DNA from: a virus | Length of the DNA stretch: 21,853 bases | Reading direction: 5' to 3' (one strand) | IMG/VR virus record: IMGVR_UViG_3300040815_003288 | Span: 1-21,853 of that record | Shown: piece after piece, positions 7,114 through 15,610 of the stretch | Position numbering within the stretch: position 1 is the stretch's first letter | Layout: every line of letters starts with the position of its first letter | The notes under the pieces: generated by a model | What the model was told of the DNA's origin: nothing | Database searches by the model: none | Seen by the model: the letters and a program-made list of their open reading frames with translations, nothing else | Position numbers and translations under genes: made by a program

Positions 7114-7718
7114 TTAGTATAGCAATTACAGTTTGTAATGAACATGAGGAATTAGAGACTCTGTTAGATTATTTATCTGACAGAGCTCTTTCTCCTGAAT
7201 ATGAAATTGTTGTTCAAATAGATAAAGATAATCATACTGATGATGTTATTAGTGTGATTGTTGGTAGGGGAATTAAACATTGGTTTCATCCTCTAAATAA
7301 AGATTTTGCTAGTTATAAAAATGAATTAGCAAACCACTGTGAAGGAAAATATATCTTCCAAATCGATGCTGATGAATTACCCTCAGTAGAATTACTTGAT
7401 ATACTTCCTAGTATATTAGAAAGTAATCCCGAAGTGGATGTATACTTAGTTCCTCGAATTAATACTGTAAGTGGTATCACCGAGGAACATATCCTTAAGT
7501 GGGGTTGGAGATATGAAAATGATAGAGTAAATTTTCCTGATTATCAATGGAGAATTTATCGCAATGATAAATCCATTAAATGGAAAAATAAAGTTCATGA
7601 AGTATTAGAAGGATATAAACAATATGCTGCTTTGCCTCCTGAAGATGAGTTTTGTTTAATTCATCCTAAAACTATTAAACGACAAGAAAAACAAAACGAG
7701 TTTTATAATACAATATGA
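7110..7718 (+). CDS. GT2 family glycosyltransferase
   Basis: A 202-aa GT-A fold inverting transferase. The N-terminal strand ISIAITVCNE (2-11) is the GT2 nucleotide-binding start. Next comes the EIVVQIDKDNHTDD donor loop and the metal-binding DxD at D86-A-D88 (FQIDADE). The later segment with NFPDYQWRIYRNDKSIKWKNKVHE resembles SunS/WaaE-type beta-glycosyltransferases. It is compact, lacking any membrane segment. It overlaps both neighbours through ATGA junctions. Donor specificity is not predictable. Confidence 0.9.
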   Translation: MISIAITVCNEHEELETLLDYLSDRALSPEYEIVVQIDKDNHTDDVISVIVGRGIKHWFHPLNKDFASYKNELANHCEGKYIFQIDADELPSVELLDILPSILESNPEVDVYLVPRINTVSGITEEHILKWGWRYENDRVNFPDYQWRIYRNDKSIKWKNKVHEVLEGYKQYAALPPEDEFCLIHPKTIKRQEKQNEFYNTI

Positions 7719-8527
7719 AAATAAAAACAGCTCACTTTGATGCTAAGGTTTTTGAGGATAAATTACAACATTTATCTCATTTAGATTTTTCTTTATTTAT
7801 AGATACTGCTCCTCAATCTCAAGAGGATTTATCTTCAATTAATATTATTTCTTTTCAAGAACCAAATGAATATTTTGGTCTTCATGATTGGACAATCCAA
7901 AACAAAGATCTATTTAATATCATTCTAACCCAGAGTGATAAAGTATTAAATAATTGTGATAATGCTATTTTTCAACCATTTGGACATACATGGTTAAAAC
8001 CAGATCAATATAGTAAGGAACATAGTAAAGAATTTAAATTAGCTCATTTACAAGGTAAATTACTTAAAACATATGGTCACTCTTTAAGACACCAAGTAAC
8101 AGCTAGAAAAAATGAATTAACTATTCCTACTAAGTTTTATGAAACCTATGGAGATAGAAACAATATTGATGATGCTCGTTTAGGTAAAGAATTTATATTT
8201 GGTGATTCACAATTTGGAGTAGTAATTGAAAATACATCAAGTAGAGGTTACTTTACTGAAAAAATACTAGACTGTTTTTTATTAAAGACTATTCCTTTAT
8301 ATTGGGGTTGTTCGAATATAGGAGATTATTTTGATATAGACGGTATAATAACGTTAAATAACGTAGATGATTTGATTTATATATCAAATAATTTAACTAA
8401 TGATTATTATGAATCTAAAAAAGAAATAATTAATAAAAATTGGAACTTAGCTTTAAATTACGTACATTACGAACAAAACATAGTTAATACAATAACAAAT
8501 ATTTTTAAACACAATAAGCTTATATGA
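7715..8527 (+). CDS. GT10 alpha-1,3-fucosyltransferase-like protein
   Basis: The C-terminal half carries the GT10 signature: FGVVIENTSSRGYFTEKILDCF, with E172-N173 and the Y179-F-T-E-K183 segment, then KTIPLYWGCSNIGDYF with P194 and G198. In characterised GT10 enzymes this region binds GDP-fucose and transfers fucose to the 3-position of GlcNAc or Glc. The N-terminal half (residues 1-155) is divergent and smaller than in Helicobacter FucT; total length is 270 aa. No heptad repeats or membrane anchor follow. GDP-fucose synthesis genes are absent here, so the donor would come from the host. Family membership is well supported; the sugar actually transferred could be another 6-deoxyhexose. Confidence 0.85.
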   Translation: MKIKTAHFDAKVFEDKLQHLSHLDFSLFIDTAPQSQEDLSSINIISFQEPNEYFGLHDWTIQNKDLFNIILTQSDKVLNNCDNAIFQPFGHTWLKPDQYSKEHSKEFKLAHLQGKLLKTYGHSLRHQVTARKNELTIPTKFYETYGDRNNIDDARLGKEFIFGDSQFGVVIENTSSRGYFTEKILDCFLLKTIPLYWGCSNIGDYFDIDGIITLNNVDDLIYISNNLTNDYYESKKEIINKNWNLALNYVHYEQNIVNTITNIFKHNKLI

Positions 8528-9666
8528 AAAAAATATGGTATGCTCCTTACAAGTTTGAATCTTATGGAGAAGAAGAAATTAAAGCAGTAGAGGAATCACT
8601 TCGCTCAGGATGGCTAGGAGGTCAAGGACCTAAATCAATTGAGTTTGAAGAAAAAATAGCTAAACATTTTGGTAAAAAATATGGTGTATTTGTTAATTCA
8701 GGTTCATCAGCATGTTTGCTTGCTTTAGCTAGTTTACAATTACCTAAAGGCACTAAAGTTATTACACCAGCATGTACATTCTCAACTACATTAGCTCCTA
8801 TGGTTCAATTAGGTCTTGATCCTGTTTTTGTTGATGTTGGATTAAATGATTATGTAGCTGATATTAATCAAGTAATTGAAGCAGTCACTCCAGAAGTAAA
8901 AGTTATTATGTTGCCTAATTTGATTGGTAATAAACCAAATTGGAAAAAGCTTAAAAGTGACTTGAAATATATGGGTAGAAAAGATATTATCCTAATTGAA
9001 GACTCAGCGGACACAGTAACCCATACTCCAGAATCAGATATCGCCACTACTAGTTTTTATGCCTCTCATGTTATCACAGCAGGTGGCTCAGGTGGAATGG
9101 TAATGTTTAACGATAAAAAATTAGTTAATGTTTGTCTTCAATTTAGAGATTGGGGTAGATTAGGAGGTGATTCTGAAATTATGGATGAACGTTTCAATCA
9201 TAAAGTAGATGGTATTCCATATGATCATAAATTTTTATATAGTGTTCTAGGATATAATTTTAAATCATCTGAAATGAATGCTGCTTTTGGTTTAGTTCAA
9301 TTAGACCGTTTTAAGAACTTTGAACAAATTAGAAGAGCAAATATTGAACGTTATATTGAAAATTTAAAAGATGTAGAAGAAATATTATTGCCTGATGATT
9401 CAATTAAACCAAATTGGTTAGCCATTCCATTACAAACTAAAAAACGTTTTGAGTTACTTACTTTCCTAGAAAATAATAATATTCAAACAAGAGTAACATT
9501 TGCTGGAAATGTAACTCGCCATCCAGCTTATAGAGAATACTTACAAGAATTTACCAATTCAGATATTATTATGGAAAATGGATTTTTGTTAGGTGCTCAT
9601 CATGGAATGACTATTGATGATGTAGATTACGTTTGTGATAAAATTAAAGAATTTTTTAGTAAATGA
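8524..9666 (+). CDS. DegT/StrS-fold sugar-nucleotide 3-dehydratase (ColD/E1-like, His in place of Lys)
   Basis: A PLP enzyme of the DegT/DnrJ/EryC1/StrS fold, 380 aa. Visible elements: G30-W-LGGQGP start, the phosphate-binding VNSGSSA (58-64), the PLP-ring Asp in LIEDSAD (D160), and the motif SFYASHVITAGGSGG. Aminotransferases of this family have Lys at the residue before VITAGGSGG; here it is H182. The same Lys-to-His change defines GDP-4-keto-6-deoxymannose 3-dehydratase (ColD) and CDP-4-keto-6-deoxyglucose 3-dehydrase (E1/RfbH). The enzyme should therefore remove the 3-hydroxyl rather than transaminate. It is followed immediately by a ThDP enzyme and an SDR, which fits synthesis of a branched 3,6-dideoxysugar. 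Whether it is ColD-like (using glutamate) or E1-like (needing an E3 reductase, not seen) is open. Confidence 0.88.
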   Translation: MKKIWYAPYKFESYGEEEIKAVEESLRSGWLGGQGPKSIEFEEKIAKHFGKKYGVFVNSGSSACLLALASLQLPKGTKVITPACTFSTTLAPMVQLGLDPVFVDVGLNDYVADINQVIEAVTPEVKVIMLPNLIGNKPNWKKLKSDLKYMGRKDIILIEDSADTVTHTPESDIATTSFYASHVITAGGSGGMVMFNDKKLVNVCLQFRDWGRLGGDSEIMDERFNHKVDGIPYDHKFLYSVLGYNFKSSEMNAAFGLVQLDRFKNFEQIRRANIERYIENLKDVEEILLPDDSIKPNWLAIPLQTKKRFELLTFLENNNIQTRVTFAGNVTRHPAYREYLQEFTNSDIIMENGFLLGAHHGMTIDDVDYVCDKIKEFFSK

Positions 9667-11450
9667 TAAAAGTAAGTGATGTAGTTGCTGAATTTTTAAA
9701 ATATAAAAAAATTGATACTGTTTTTGGTATCATAGGTTCAGCTAATTCTCATATTTTTGATTCAATCCAAAATTTAGGATATACAAAAATCATATGTACA
9801 CATCATGAACAAGCAGCTATTATGGCCATGGCTGCTTATTATAGAGCCTCAGGTAAACCATCAGCTGCTTTAGTAACAGCAGGAGCGGGAGCGAGTAATG
9901 CCATTACTGGGGTAATTAGTAACTGGGCAGATTCTATTCCAGGTATAATCATTTCAGGTCAAGAACCCTCAAGATATTTAAGTCAACATAAAGACTTAAG
10001 AATGTATGGAACTCAGGGTTTTAGTTCATATAAAATGGTTGAGGATGTCACTAAATGTAGTGATGTTTTGTTAGATGGAGACCGCATATATTCATTTTTA
10101 GACAAACATTATAATCAAAGCACATCAGGCAGACCAGGCCCTACTTGGTTAGAAATTCCTTTAGACATTCAGGCCCAAAAAGTAGAAGTTAAAGAGTTTA
10201 ATAACTATTCATCAAAATCAATAAGAATAACAGATGCTTATAGTTATGCTAATGAAATTATTCGCTTAATTAATGATTCTAAACGTCCTGTTATTTTAGG
10301 AGGTATGGGAATAAAATTAAGTGGAGCTAAAGATAAATTTAAACAATTAGTAAATCAAACAAATATCCCAACCATGCTAAGCTGGTCAGGGGCGGATTTA
10401 TTACTTACTAGCCACAAATCAAATTTTGGACGATTTGGATTATATGGTCAACGAGCCGCTAATTTTATTATACAAAATTCTGATTTAGTAATTGTATTAG
10501 GTAGTAGAATGGCTTTACCTCAAGTTGGATATGATTTTAGTCAATTTGCTAGAAATGCTCTAATTGTTCAAGTCGATATCGATGAATCAGAATTAAACAA
10601 ATATGATAGAGTTCTTAAATACTATCATGATGTGGACATGGTTTTAGAAAAAATGTTAGAAAAAATATCTAATATTAAGCCAAATATAGACCAATGGATA
10701 ACTAAATGTAATTATTATAAAACTAAATATCCTATTATTGATGATAATTATAAAAATGATAAGTATGTTAATTCATATTCATTTGTAAATAAACTAACCC
10801 AAAAGTTAAACGATAATGAAATTATTGTTACTGATATGGGTACTGGTTTATTAAGTGGACATCAAGCATCTGATTTAAAAGAAGATCAGATGTTATTCAC
10901 TAGTCAGGGGCTAGGAGAGATGGGTGTAGGATTACCTTATGCTATAGGAGCATCATTCGCTGCTCCAGATAAACCTATTACTTGTTTAAATTGCGATGGG
11001 GGTATTATGATGAACTTACAGGAATTGCAAACTATTGTTCAACATAATTTACCTGTTAAAATATTCATCTTTAATAATGATGGGTATTTAATGATTAAAC
11101 ATACTCAAAAATTATTTTTCCAAGGTAGATATGCTTCTGTAGATAAAAACACAGGTATAGTACTCCCAGAATTTGAAAGATTAGCTTATGGTTTTAATAT
11201 TCCTTATTATAAAATAGATAAATTAGAAGATTTAGATAATATGGAGTTTAAAAATGATGGGCCCTCTATTATTGAGGTATTTATGGATCCTGAACAAGAT
11301 TTTATTCCTAAAGTTAAAGGAGCTGTTACTAAAGATGATTTAATTATTCCTTCCCCATTAGAAGAAATGTCTCCATTATTGCCTTTTGAAACAATTGAAA
11401 AAGAAATGATCATAGGTGTTAGTGAAAAATCAAAACAAATCAAAAGATGA
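9663..11450 (+). CDS. ThDP-dependent acetolactate-synthase-like enzyme, candidate YerE-type sugar acetyl transferase
   Basis: A 595-aa enzyme with three thiamine-diphosphate-family domains in order. The Pyr domain (1-170) has catalytic Glu E49 in THHEQAA. The central domain (about 195-330) follows, and the PP domain (about 370-545) has the cofactor motif C444-D-G-G, 24 residues, N471-N472. The canonical first Gly of GDG is Cys here. It resembles acetolactate synthase, but no regulatory subunit or other amino-acid genes are present. Its place between a 3-dehydratase and an SDR matches YerE, which adds a two-carbon acetyl unit from pyruvate to a 3,6-dideoxy-4-keto sugar nucleotide in yersiniose A synthesis. 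The ThDP family is certain; the sugar substrate is inferred from gene order. Confidence 0.85.
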   Translation: MIKVSDVVAEFLKYKKIDTVFGIIGSANSHIFDSIQNLGYTKIICTHHEQAAIMAMAAYYRASGKPSAALVTAGAGASNAITGVISNWADSIPGIIISGQEPSRYLSQHKDLRMYGTQGFSSYKMVEDVTKCSDVLLDGDRIYSFLDKHYNQSTSGRPGPTWLEIPLDIQAQKVEVKEFNNYSSKSIRITDAYSYANEIIRLINDSKRPVILGGMGIKLSGAKDKFKQLVNQTNIPTMLSWSGADLLLTSHKSNFGRFGLYGQRAANFIIQNSDLVIVLGSRMALPQVGYDFSQFARNALIVQVDIDESELNKYDRVLKYYHDVDMVLEKMLEKISNIKPNIDQWITKCNYYKTKYPIIDDNYKNDKYVNSYSFVNKLTQKLNDNEIIVTDMGTGLLSGHQASDLKEDQMLFTSQGLGEMGVGLPYAIGASFAAPDKPITCLNCDGGIMMNLQELQTIVQHNLPVKIFIFNNDGYLMIKHTQKLFFQGRYASVDKNTGIVLPEFERLAYGFNIPYYKIDKLEDLDNMEFKNDGPSIIEVFMDPEQDFIPKVKGAVTKDDLIIPSPLEEMSPLLPFETIEKEMIIGVSEKSKQIKR

Positions 11451-12223
11451 GTATTCTCATAACAGGGTCTAATGGTTATATAGGAAAATCTTTATATAAT
11501 TCTTTAAGACTTCATCATAAAGTACTTACAATATCTAGGCAAGAAGTAGATTTGACAAACAGTGAGTCTGTTAGAAATTACTTTAAAGATAAATATTTTG
11601 ATACAATTATCCATTGTGCAGTGTCTGGAGGAAATAGAACCAAACATGATACATCAGAAGTGATAGACAATAATTTAAAAATGTATTATAATTTATTAGA
11701 TAATAAAAAACATTTTAATAAATTTATACACTTTGGTTCAGGGGCTGAGATACATTTTAAAGATACTCCTTATGGTTTAAGCAAACATGTAATAAGAGAA
11801 TCTATTTTAGGTCAAGATAATTTTTATAACTTAAGAATATTTGCTGTTTTTGATGAAAATGAATTAGAAACTAGATTTATAAAAACAAGTATAAAAAAGT
11901 ATTTAGAAAATCAATCTATTGAAATTTTTAAAGACAAACGTATGGATTTTCTTTATATGCCTGATTTGATTACTTTAGTAAACTATTATTTAAATAATAA
12001 TGATTTACCTAAGGAAATAGATTGTAAATATAATTATACACCCACCTTATTAGATATAGCTGAAATTATAAATGGTTTAGATAATTATAGAGTACCAATT
12101 AAATTTAATTCAACAATTAATGATAAAGCATATATTGGTAAATTTCATAATTTAGGTTTAAATTTTATTGGTTTAGAACAGGGAATAATAAACACATATA
12201 ATAAAATAAAGAATGAATATTAA
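11447..12223 (+). CDS. NAD(P)-dependent SDR sugar-nucleotide reductase (RmlD/YerF-like)
   Basis: A short extended-type SDR of 258 aa. It has the nucleotide-binding GSNGYIG (7-13), VDLTNSE then FDTIIHCA (51-58), GSGAEI, and the catalytic Y109-GLS-K113. The order and short length are RmlD-like (a reductase of 4-keto sugars) rather than 4,6-dehydratase-like, since those enzymes are usually longer than 300 aa. Following a YerE-like enzyme, it could reduce the acetyl-branch ketone, as the SDR YerF does in yersiniose synthesis. It overlaps both neighbours by a few bases. SDR family is secure; the specific reduction is inferred. Confidence 0.82.
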   Translation: MSILITGSNGYIGKSLYNSLRLHHKVLTISRQEVDLTNSESVRNYFKDKYFDTIIHCAVSGGNRTKHDTSEVIDNNLKMYYNLLDNKKHFNKFIHFGSGAEIHFKDTPYGLSKHVIRESILGQDNFYNLRIFAVFDENELETRFIKTSIKKYLENQSIEIFKDKRMDFLYMPDLITLVNYYLNNNDLPKEIDCKYNYTPTLLDIAEIINGLDNYRVPIKFNSTINDKAYIGKFHNLGLNFIGLEQGIINTYNKIKNEY

Positions 12224-13127
12224 AATAGCTAGCCATATAATGCCTTGGGACATTGACTATGCTCTACTATTGTTTACCCAATTAAAAAAATCCAAATATT
12301 ACCTATCAGAGGATATAAACATTACTGTTGATGTTAATTTAAATCTATCTGACTATATTATAGATTGGAATAAATCAAAATTACCTAAGTCTTATTTTAT
12401 TTCTAAATTTAATACATTATTAGATTTATTAGAAGATTATAATGTTGATAAATTAATTTATGAAGGAAATAATCTTTATGGTCATTTAGATCAACAGCGT
12501 TCTATTATATCTCCTGAAACTGATTATTACATAAGTATATGCCCCGATATCTATTTCAGCGAACATACTTTATACTACTTAATAGAATCAGCTCAACTAA
12601 TAAAAAATAAATATTTTGTTTTAAGTCCTCAACATAGAAAATTAACAGACGAAAGTTGGGATCCTACTACAGATGAAAACTACTTAAACATTCCTTATGA
12701 AAAATGTAATGACTTAAGTATTTTTGATATAAGACATAATAACAAACAAAAAGATAACATAGCAGTTCAGCCAGTTCAAATACCTAAATTTGCGGGGTGG
12801 TGTGATTTGTATAGTAAATCTTTTTATGAAGAATTAGTTCCTATCCATGATGAATGGAATGGTTATGGACCTTGGGATTGGTATAGTATGATTCTTATTA
12901 ATTATGTTAAAAAATTTAATATTGACTTCCAGCAATATACTTTAAAAGGACCTACTGTAGGAGACTATTGGATTGGTAAATGGAAAGATAAAGAAGGATT
13001 ATCTGGGTATTATAAAGATTTAATAGTGAAAAAAGACATACCAAACCAAAGATCAACTTTTGAAGCAAATTTGGAAAACTACGTGAGGAAAGGTATATTA
13101 ATGTTACAAGAAAAAGGTATCATATGA
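12213..13127 (+). CDS. probable GT-A-like glycosyltransferase
   Basis: A 304-aa protein with an N-terminal IKIASHIMPWDIDYALLLFTQL stretch typical of GT2-like proteins that begin with a strand and a helix. The mid-protein TDYYISICPDIYFSEHTL segment has D112 after a beta strand, at the place of the DxD metal site. A later EWNGYGPWDWYSMILINYVKKF segment resembles the acceptor-side aromatic and acidic region of GT-A enzymes. No membrane segment is visible. It overlaps the SDR by 11 bases and the next gene by ATGA. It is assigned from pattern and from its location among transferases; the exact family is not recognised. Confidence 0.65.
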   Translation: MNIKIASHIMPWDIDYALLLFTQLKKSKYYLSEDINITVDVNLNLSDYIIDWNKSKLPKSYFISKFNTLLDLLEDYNVDKLIYEGNNLYGHLDQQRSIISPETDYYISICPDIYFSEHTLYYLIESAQLIKNKYFVLSPQHRKLTDESWDPTTDENYLNIPYEKCNDLSIFDIRHNNKQKDNIAVQPVQIPKFAGWCDLYSKSFYEELVPIHDEWNGYGPWDWYSMILINYVKKFNIDFQQYTLKGPTVGDYWIGKWKDKEGLSGYYKDLIVKKDIPNQRSTFEANLENYVRKGILMLQEKGII

Positions 13128-14485
13128 TTAAACTAATTATATTTGATTTAGACGGTGTATTAGTTGAGGCTAAAAAAATACATTATGACGCCTTGAATAA
13201 AGCATTAGGTAAAACATACTCCATCAATTGGGATGAACATTTATCAGTTTATGATGGTTTGAAAACAAATCAAAAACTAGAAATGTTAACTGAACGTAAA
13301 GGTTTACCTGTTGGATTACATTCTGAAATTTGGGATAAAAAACAAAAATATACTCTACAGGCACTTAATGAGCTTAACCCAAATCAAACACTACAATCAG
13401 TAATGTCTGCGTTAGTAGAAGATGGTTATAAGTTGGCTGTGTGTTCTAATTCAATTCGTAAAACAGTATTAACTGTACTTTCTAAATTAGGGATTATTGA
13501 GTTTATGGATTTAATTATCTCAAATGAAGATGTTAAAAATAGTAAACCTCATCCTGAAATGTATTGGAAAGCTATTTCAATGATGAGTTGTCTCCCAGAA
13601 GAAACACTTATTGTTGAGGATTCACCTTATGGTTTATTAGCAGCATCTAGAAGTAAATCACATATTTTAAGAGTAAAAAATCCTAAAGAAGTAACTTATA
13701 GTAATATATTTAAAAAATTAACTGAAATAGAAATGGGTGAAACAATTAAATCTCCTGCTTGGAGAGATAAAAATTTGAATGTATTGATTCCAATGGCGGG
13801 TGCTGGTTCTAGATTTGAACAGGCAGGTTATACATTCCCTAAACCGCTTATTGATGTTCGAAACAAACCTATGATTCAGGTTGTAGTAGAAAATCTTAAT
13901 ATTAAAGCTAATTATATTTATATTGTTCAAAAGAAACATAGAGAAAAATATAATTTAGATACTTTACTTAATTTAATCACTCCAGATTGTAAAATTGTAG
14001 AAGTAGATGGATTAACTGAAGGCGCTGCTTGTACAGCATTATTAGCTAAGGAATTTATTAACAATGATCAACCTTTATTCTTTGCCAACTCAGACCAGTT
14101 TGTAGAATGGGACTCAAATGAATTCCTTTATAAAATGAATGAGACAGAGGCAGATGGTGGTATTGTTACTTTTAAAGCAACTCATCCTAAATGGTCGTTT
14201 GCTAAAGTAGATGAAAAAGGATTAGTAACTGAGGTAGCCGAAAAAAATCCAATTTCAGATATTGCAACTGTAGGATATTATTATTGGAAACATGGTTCTG
14301 ATTTTGTAAATTACGCAGAACAAATGATTGAAAAAAATATTCGAGTAAATAATGAATTTTATGTTTGTCCTGTATTTAATCAAGCGATTGAAGATGGAAA
14401 ACAAATTCGTACTTTTGATATTAAACAAATGTGGGGGTTAGGTACTCCTGAAGATTTAAAATATTATTTAGAAAATTACAAATGA
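13124..14485 (+). CDS. HAD hydrolase-sugar nucleotidyltransferase fusion
   Basis: A two-domain protein of 453 aa. Residues 1-205 form a beta-phosphoglucomutase/GPH-type HAD domain: nucleophile D8 and D10 in FDLDGV, motif II S108-N109, motif III K141 in KPHPE, and motif IV E165-D166 in VEDSPYG, all intact. Residues 216-453 form a sugar-phosphate nucleotidyltransferase: LIPMAGAGSRF (221-231) and K240 in FPKPLID, then FFANSDQFVEW as the Asp motif. The HAD half could be a phosphatase or mutase that handles the sugar phosphate, and the second half would activate a sugar-1-phosphate with NTP. Fusing consecutive steps is common in bacterial surface-glycan loci. The sugar is not predictable. It probably supplies a donor for the cassette transferases. 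Confidence 0.88.
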   Translation: MIKLIIFDLDGVLVEAKKIHYDALNKALGKTYSINWDEHLSVYDGLKTNQKLEMLTERKGLPVGLHSEIWDKKQKYTLQALNELNPNQTLQSVMSALVEDGYKLAVCSNSIRKTVLTVLSKLGIIEFMDLIISNEDVKNSKPHPEMYWKAISMMSCLPEETLIVEDSPYGLLAASRSKSHILRVKNPKEVTYSNIFKKLTEIEMGETIKSPAWRDKNLNVLIPMAGAGSRFEQAGYTFPKPLIDVRNKPMIQVVVENLNIKANYIYIVQKKHREKYNLDTLLNLITPDCKIVEVDGLTEGAACTALLAKEFINNDQPLFFANSDQFVEWDSNEFLYKMNETEADGGIVTFKATHPKWSFAKVDEKGLVTEVAEKNPISDIATVGYYYWKHGSDFVNYAEQMIEKNIRVNNEFYVCPVFNQAIEDGKQIRTFDIKQMWGLGTPEDLKYYLENYK

Positions 14486-14907
14486 TATTAATTAGCCATA
14501 GAGGAAATATTAACGGAAGAATTCCTGAACAAGAAAATCACCCTGACTATATAATTGAAGCATTAAGTCAAGGTTATGATGTTGAAGTAGATGTTTGGTA
14601 TGTTAATGGTGAATTTTATTTAGGCCATGATGAACCTCAATATAAAACAAATAAAATATTTTTGAGTCATAATTGTTTATGGGTACATTGTAAAAATGTT
14701 GAGGCACTTGATAAGTTTAAGTTTGATAACATTAATTACTTTTGGCATGAGAATGATACTGTCACTCTAACCTCAAAAAGAAATATTTGGGCCTACCCAG
14801 GGAAACAACCTATTAAAGGTAGTGTAGCAGTGTTACCTGAACTTTATAATGATAATGTAGAAGGATGTTATGGTGTATGCTCTGACTATATAGAAAATTA
14901 TAAATAA
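14482..14907 (+). CDS. GDPD/PI-PLC-like phosphodiesterase domain protein, 141 aa
   Basis: Carries the glycerophosphodiester phosphodiesterase signature: H6-R7-G near the start, E35 and D37 in GYDVEVDVWY, H49-D50 in LGHD, and K71 in WVHCKN. These correspond to the catalytic His pair and the metal-binding Glu/Asp of GDPD. At 141 aa it is short for a full TIM barrel (about 240 aa). I recall a group of proteins of this size with the same NYFWHENDxxTLTS continuation encoded in bacterial polysaccharide loci, so it may be complete for its group. It could hydrolyse or transfer a phosphodiester-linked glycan decoration. It overlaps both neighbours. Family call is good; role is open. Confidence 0.75.
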   Translation: MILISHRGNINGRIPEQENHPDYIIEALSQGYDVEVDVWYVNGEFYLGHDEPQYKTNKIFLSHNCLWVHCKNVEALDKFKFDNINYFWHENDTVTLTSKRNIWAYPGKQPIKGSVAVLPELYNDNVEGCYGVCSDYIENYK

Positions 14908-15608
14908 TGCAAGGAGTAATAATACAAGGACCAACTAACTATGCTTCCCAAATAATAGAATCATATAAGGGAATTAGTAATGTTGTTTGGTCAACTTGGA
15001 TTGATGAACCTAAAGAAAATATATCCTTAATTAAGGAAAATGGAATAGAAGTAATACAAATAGATAAACCTACAGTAGCAGGGCATATAAATGTTAATTT
15101 TCAAACATTAAGTACCTATGCTGGGATTGATTATTTAAAAAATAAAGGAGTAAATGAGGCTTTAAAAGTAAGAGGTGATATGAAAATAAATAATCCTAAA
15201 TTACTTTTAGAAGTATTAAAAGGTAAAAAAATATCTTTTTTATCCATTTGTAAACCTAACATTAGACCTTTATATTATGAACTAGTTTATAGACATAATA
15301 GCTTTGATTTCCCAGGTGACTTATTATTATATGGTGAATTAAATGAGTTAGAAAAATGTTTTAATTTCCAAGTTGAAGATAATAATCCTATACCTCCTGA
15401 AGCATTAATAGCTTATAGTTATTTAACCCAATCCAATATTGATTTTAATCTTAATTATAACCACTTTATTAATTCAGGAATTAGTTTTTTTGCTCAGGAA
15501 TGCTTAGATAATAAAATAGAAATTGATTGGTTAAAAAGAAGTACAGAAGAACCACTTTGGAAAAACATTTTAAACCATTCAGCAGATAAAACTTTATATA
15601 ACTATTAA
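14907..15608 (+). CDS. WavE-like lipopolysaccharide glycosyltransferase
   Basis: Resembles the WavE lipopolysaccharide-synthesis family. It starts VIIQGPTNYA, has VVWSTWIDE (S29-T-W31), then N64-FQTLST, and the core ALKVRGDM with K87, R89 and D91, which matches the YVLKxRxD signature of the family. WavE (Vibrio cholerae LPS core) proteins are presumed GT-A-like transferases. Length is 233 aa, smaller than WavE (about 300), with no membrane segment. It starts at the last base of the upstream stop codon and ends two bases before the next gene. The family call is from motif recall. Confidence 0.7.
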   Translation: MQGVIIQGPTNYASQIIESYKGISNVVWSTWIDEPKENISLIKENGIEVIQIDKPTVAGHINVNFQTLSTYAGIDYLKNKGVNEALKVRGDMKINNPKLLLEVLKGKKISFLSICKPNIRPLYYELVYRHNSFDFPGDLLLYGELNELEKCFNFQVEDNNPIPPEALIAYSYLTQSNIDFNLNYNHFINSGISFFAQECLDNKIEIDWLKRSTEEPLWKNILNHSADKTLYNY

Positions 15609-15610
15609 AT

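Noticed and set aside
8524-9666. Ordinary DegT/StrS sugar aminotransferase
   Set aside because: The PLP-linking Lys is His182 within the aligned SFYASH-VITAGGSGG motif, as in 3-dehydratases, so transamination through a Schiff base to this residue is not possible.
9663-11450. Host-type acetolactate synthase acting in branched-chain amino-acid synthesis
   Set aside because: No small regulatory subunit or ilv genes are nearby, and it is embedded between a sugar 3-dehydratase and a sugar SDR. Sequence alone cannot fully exclude it.
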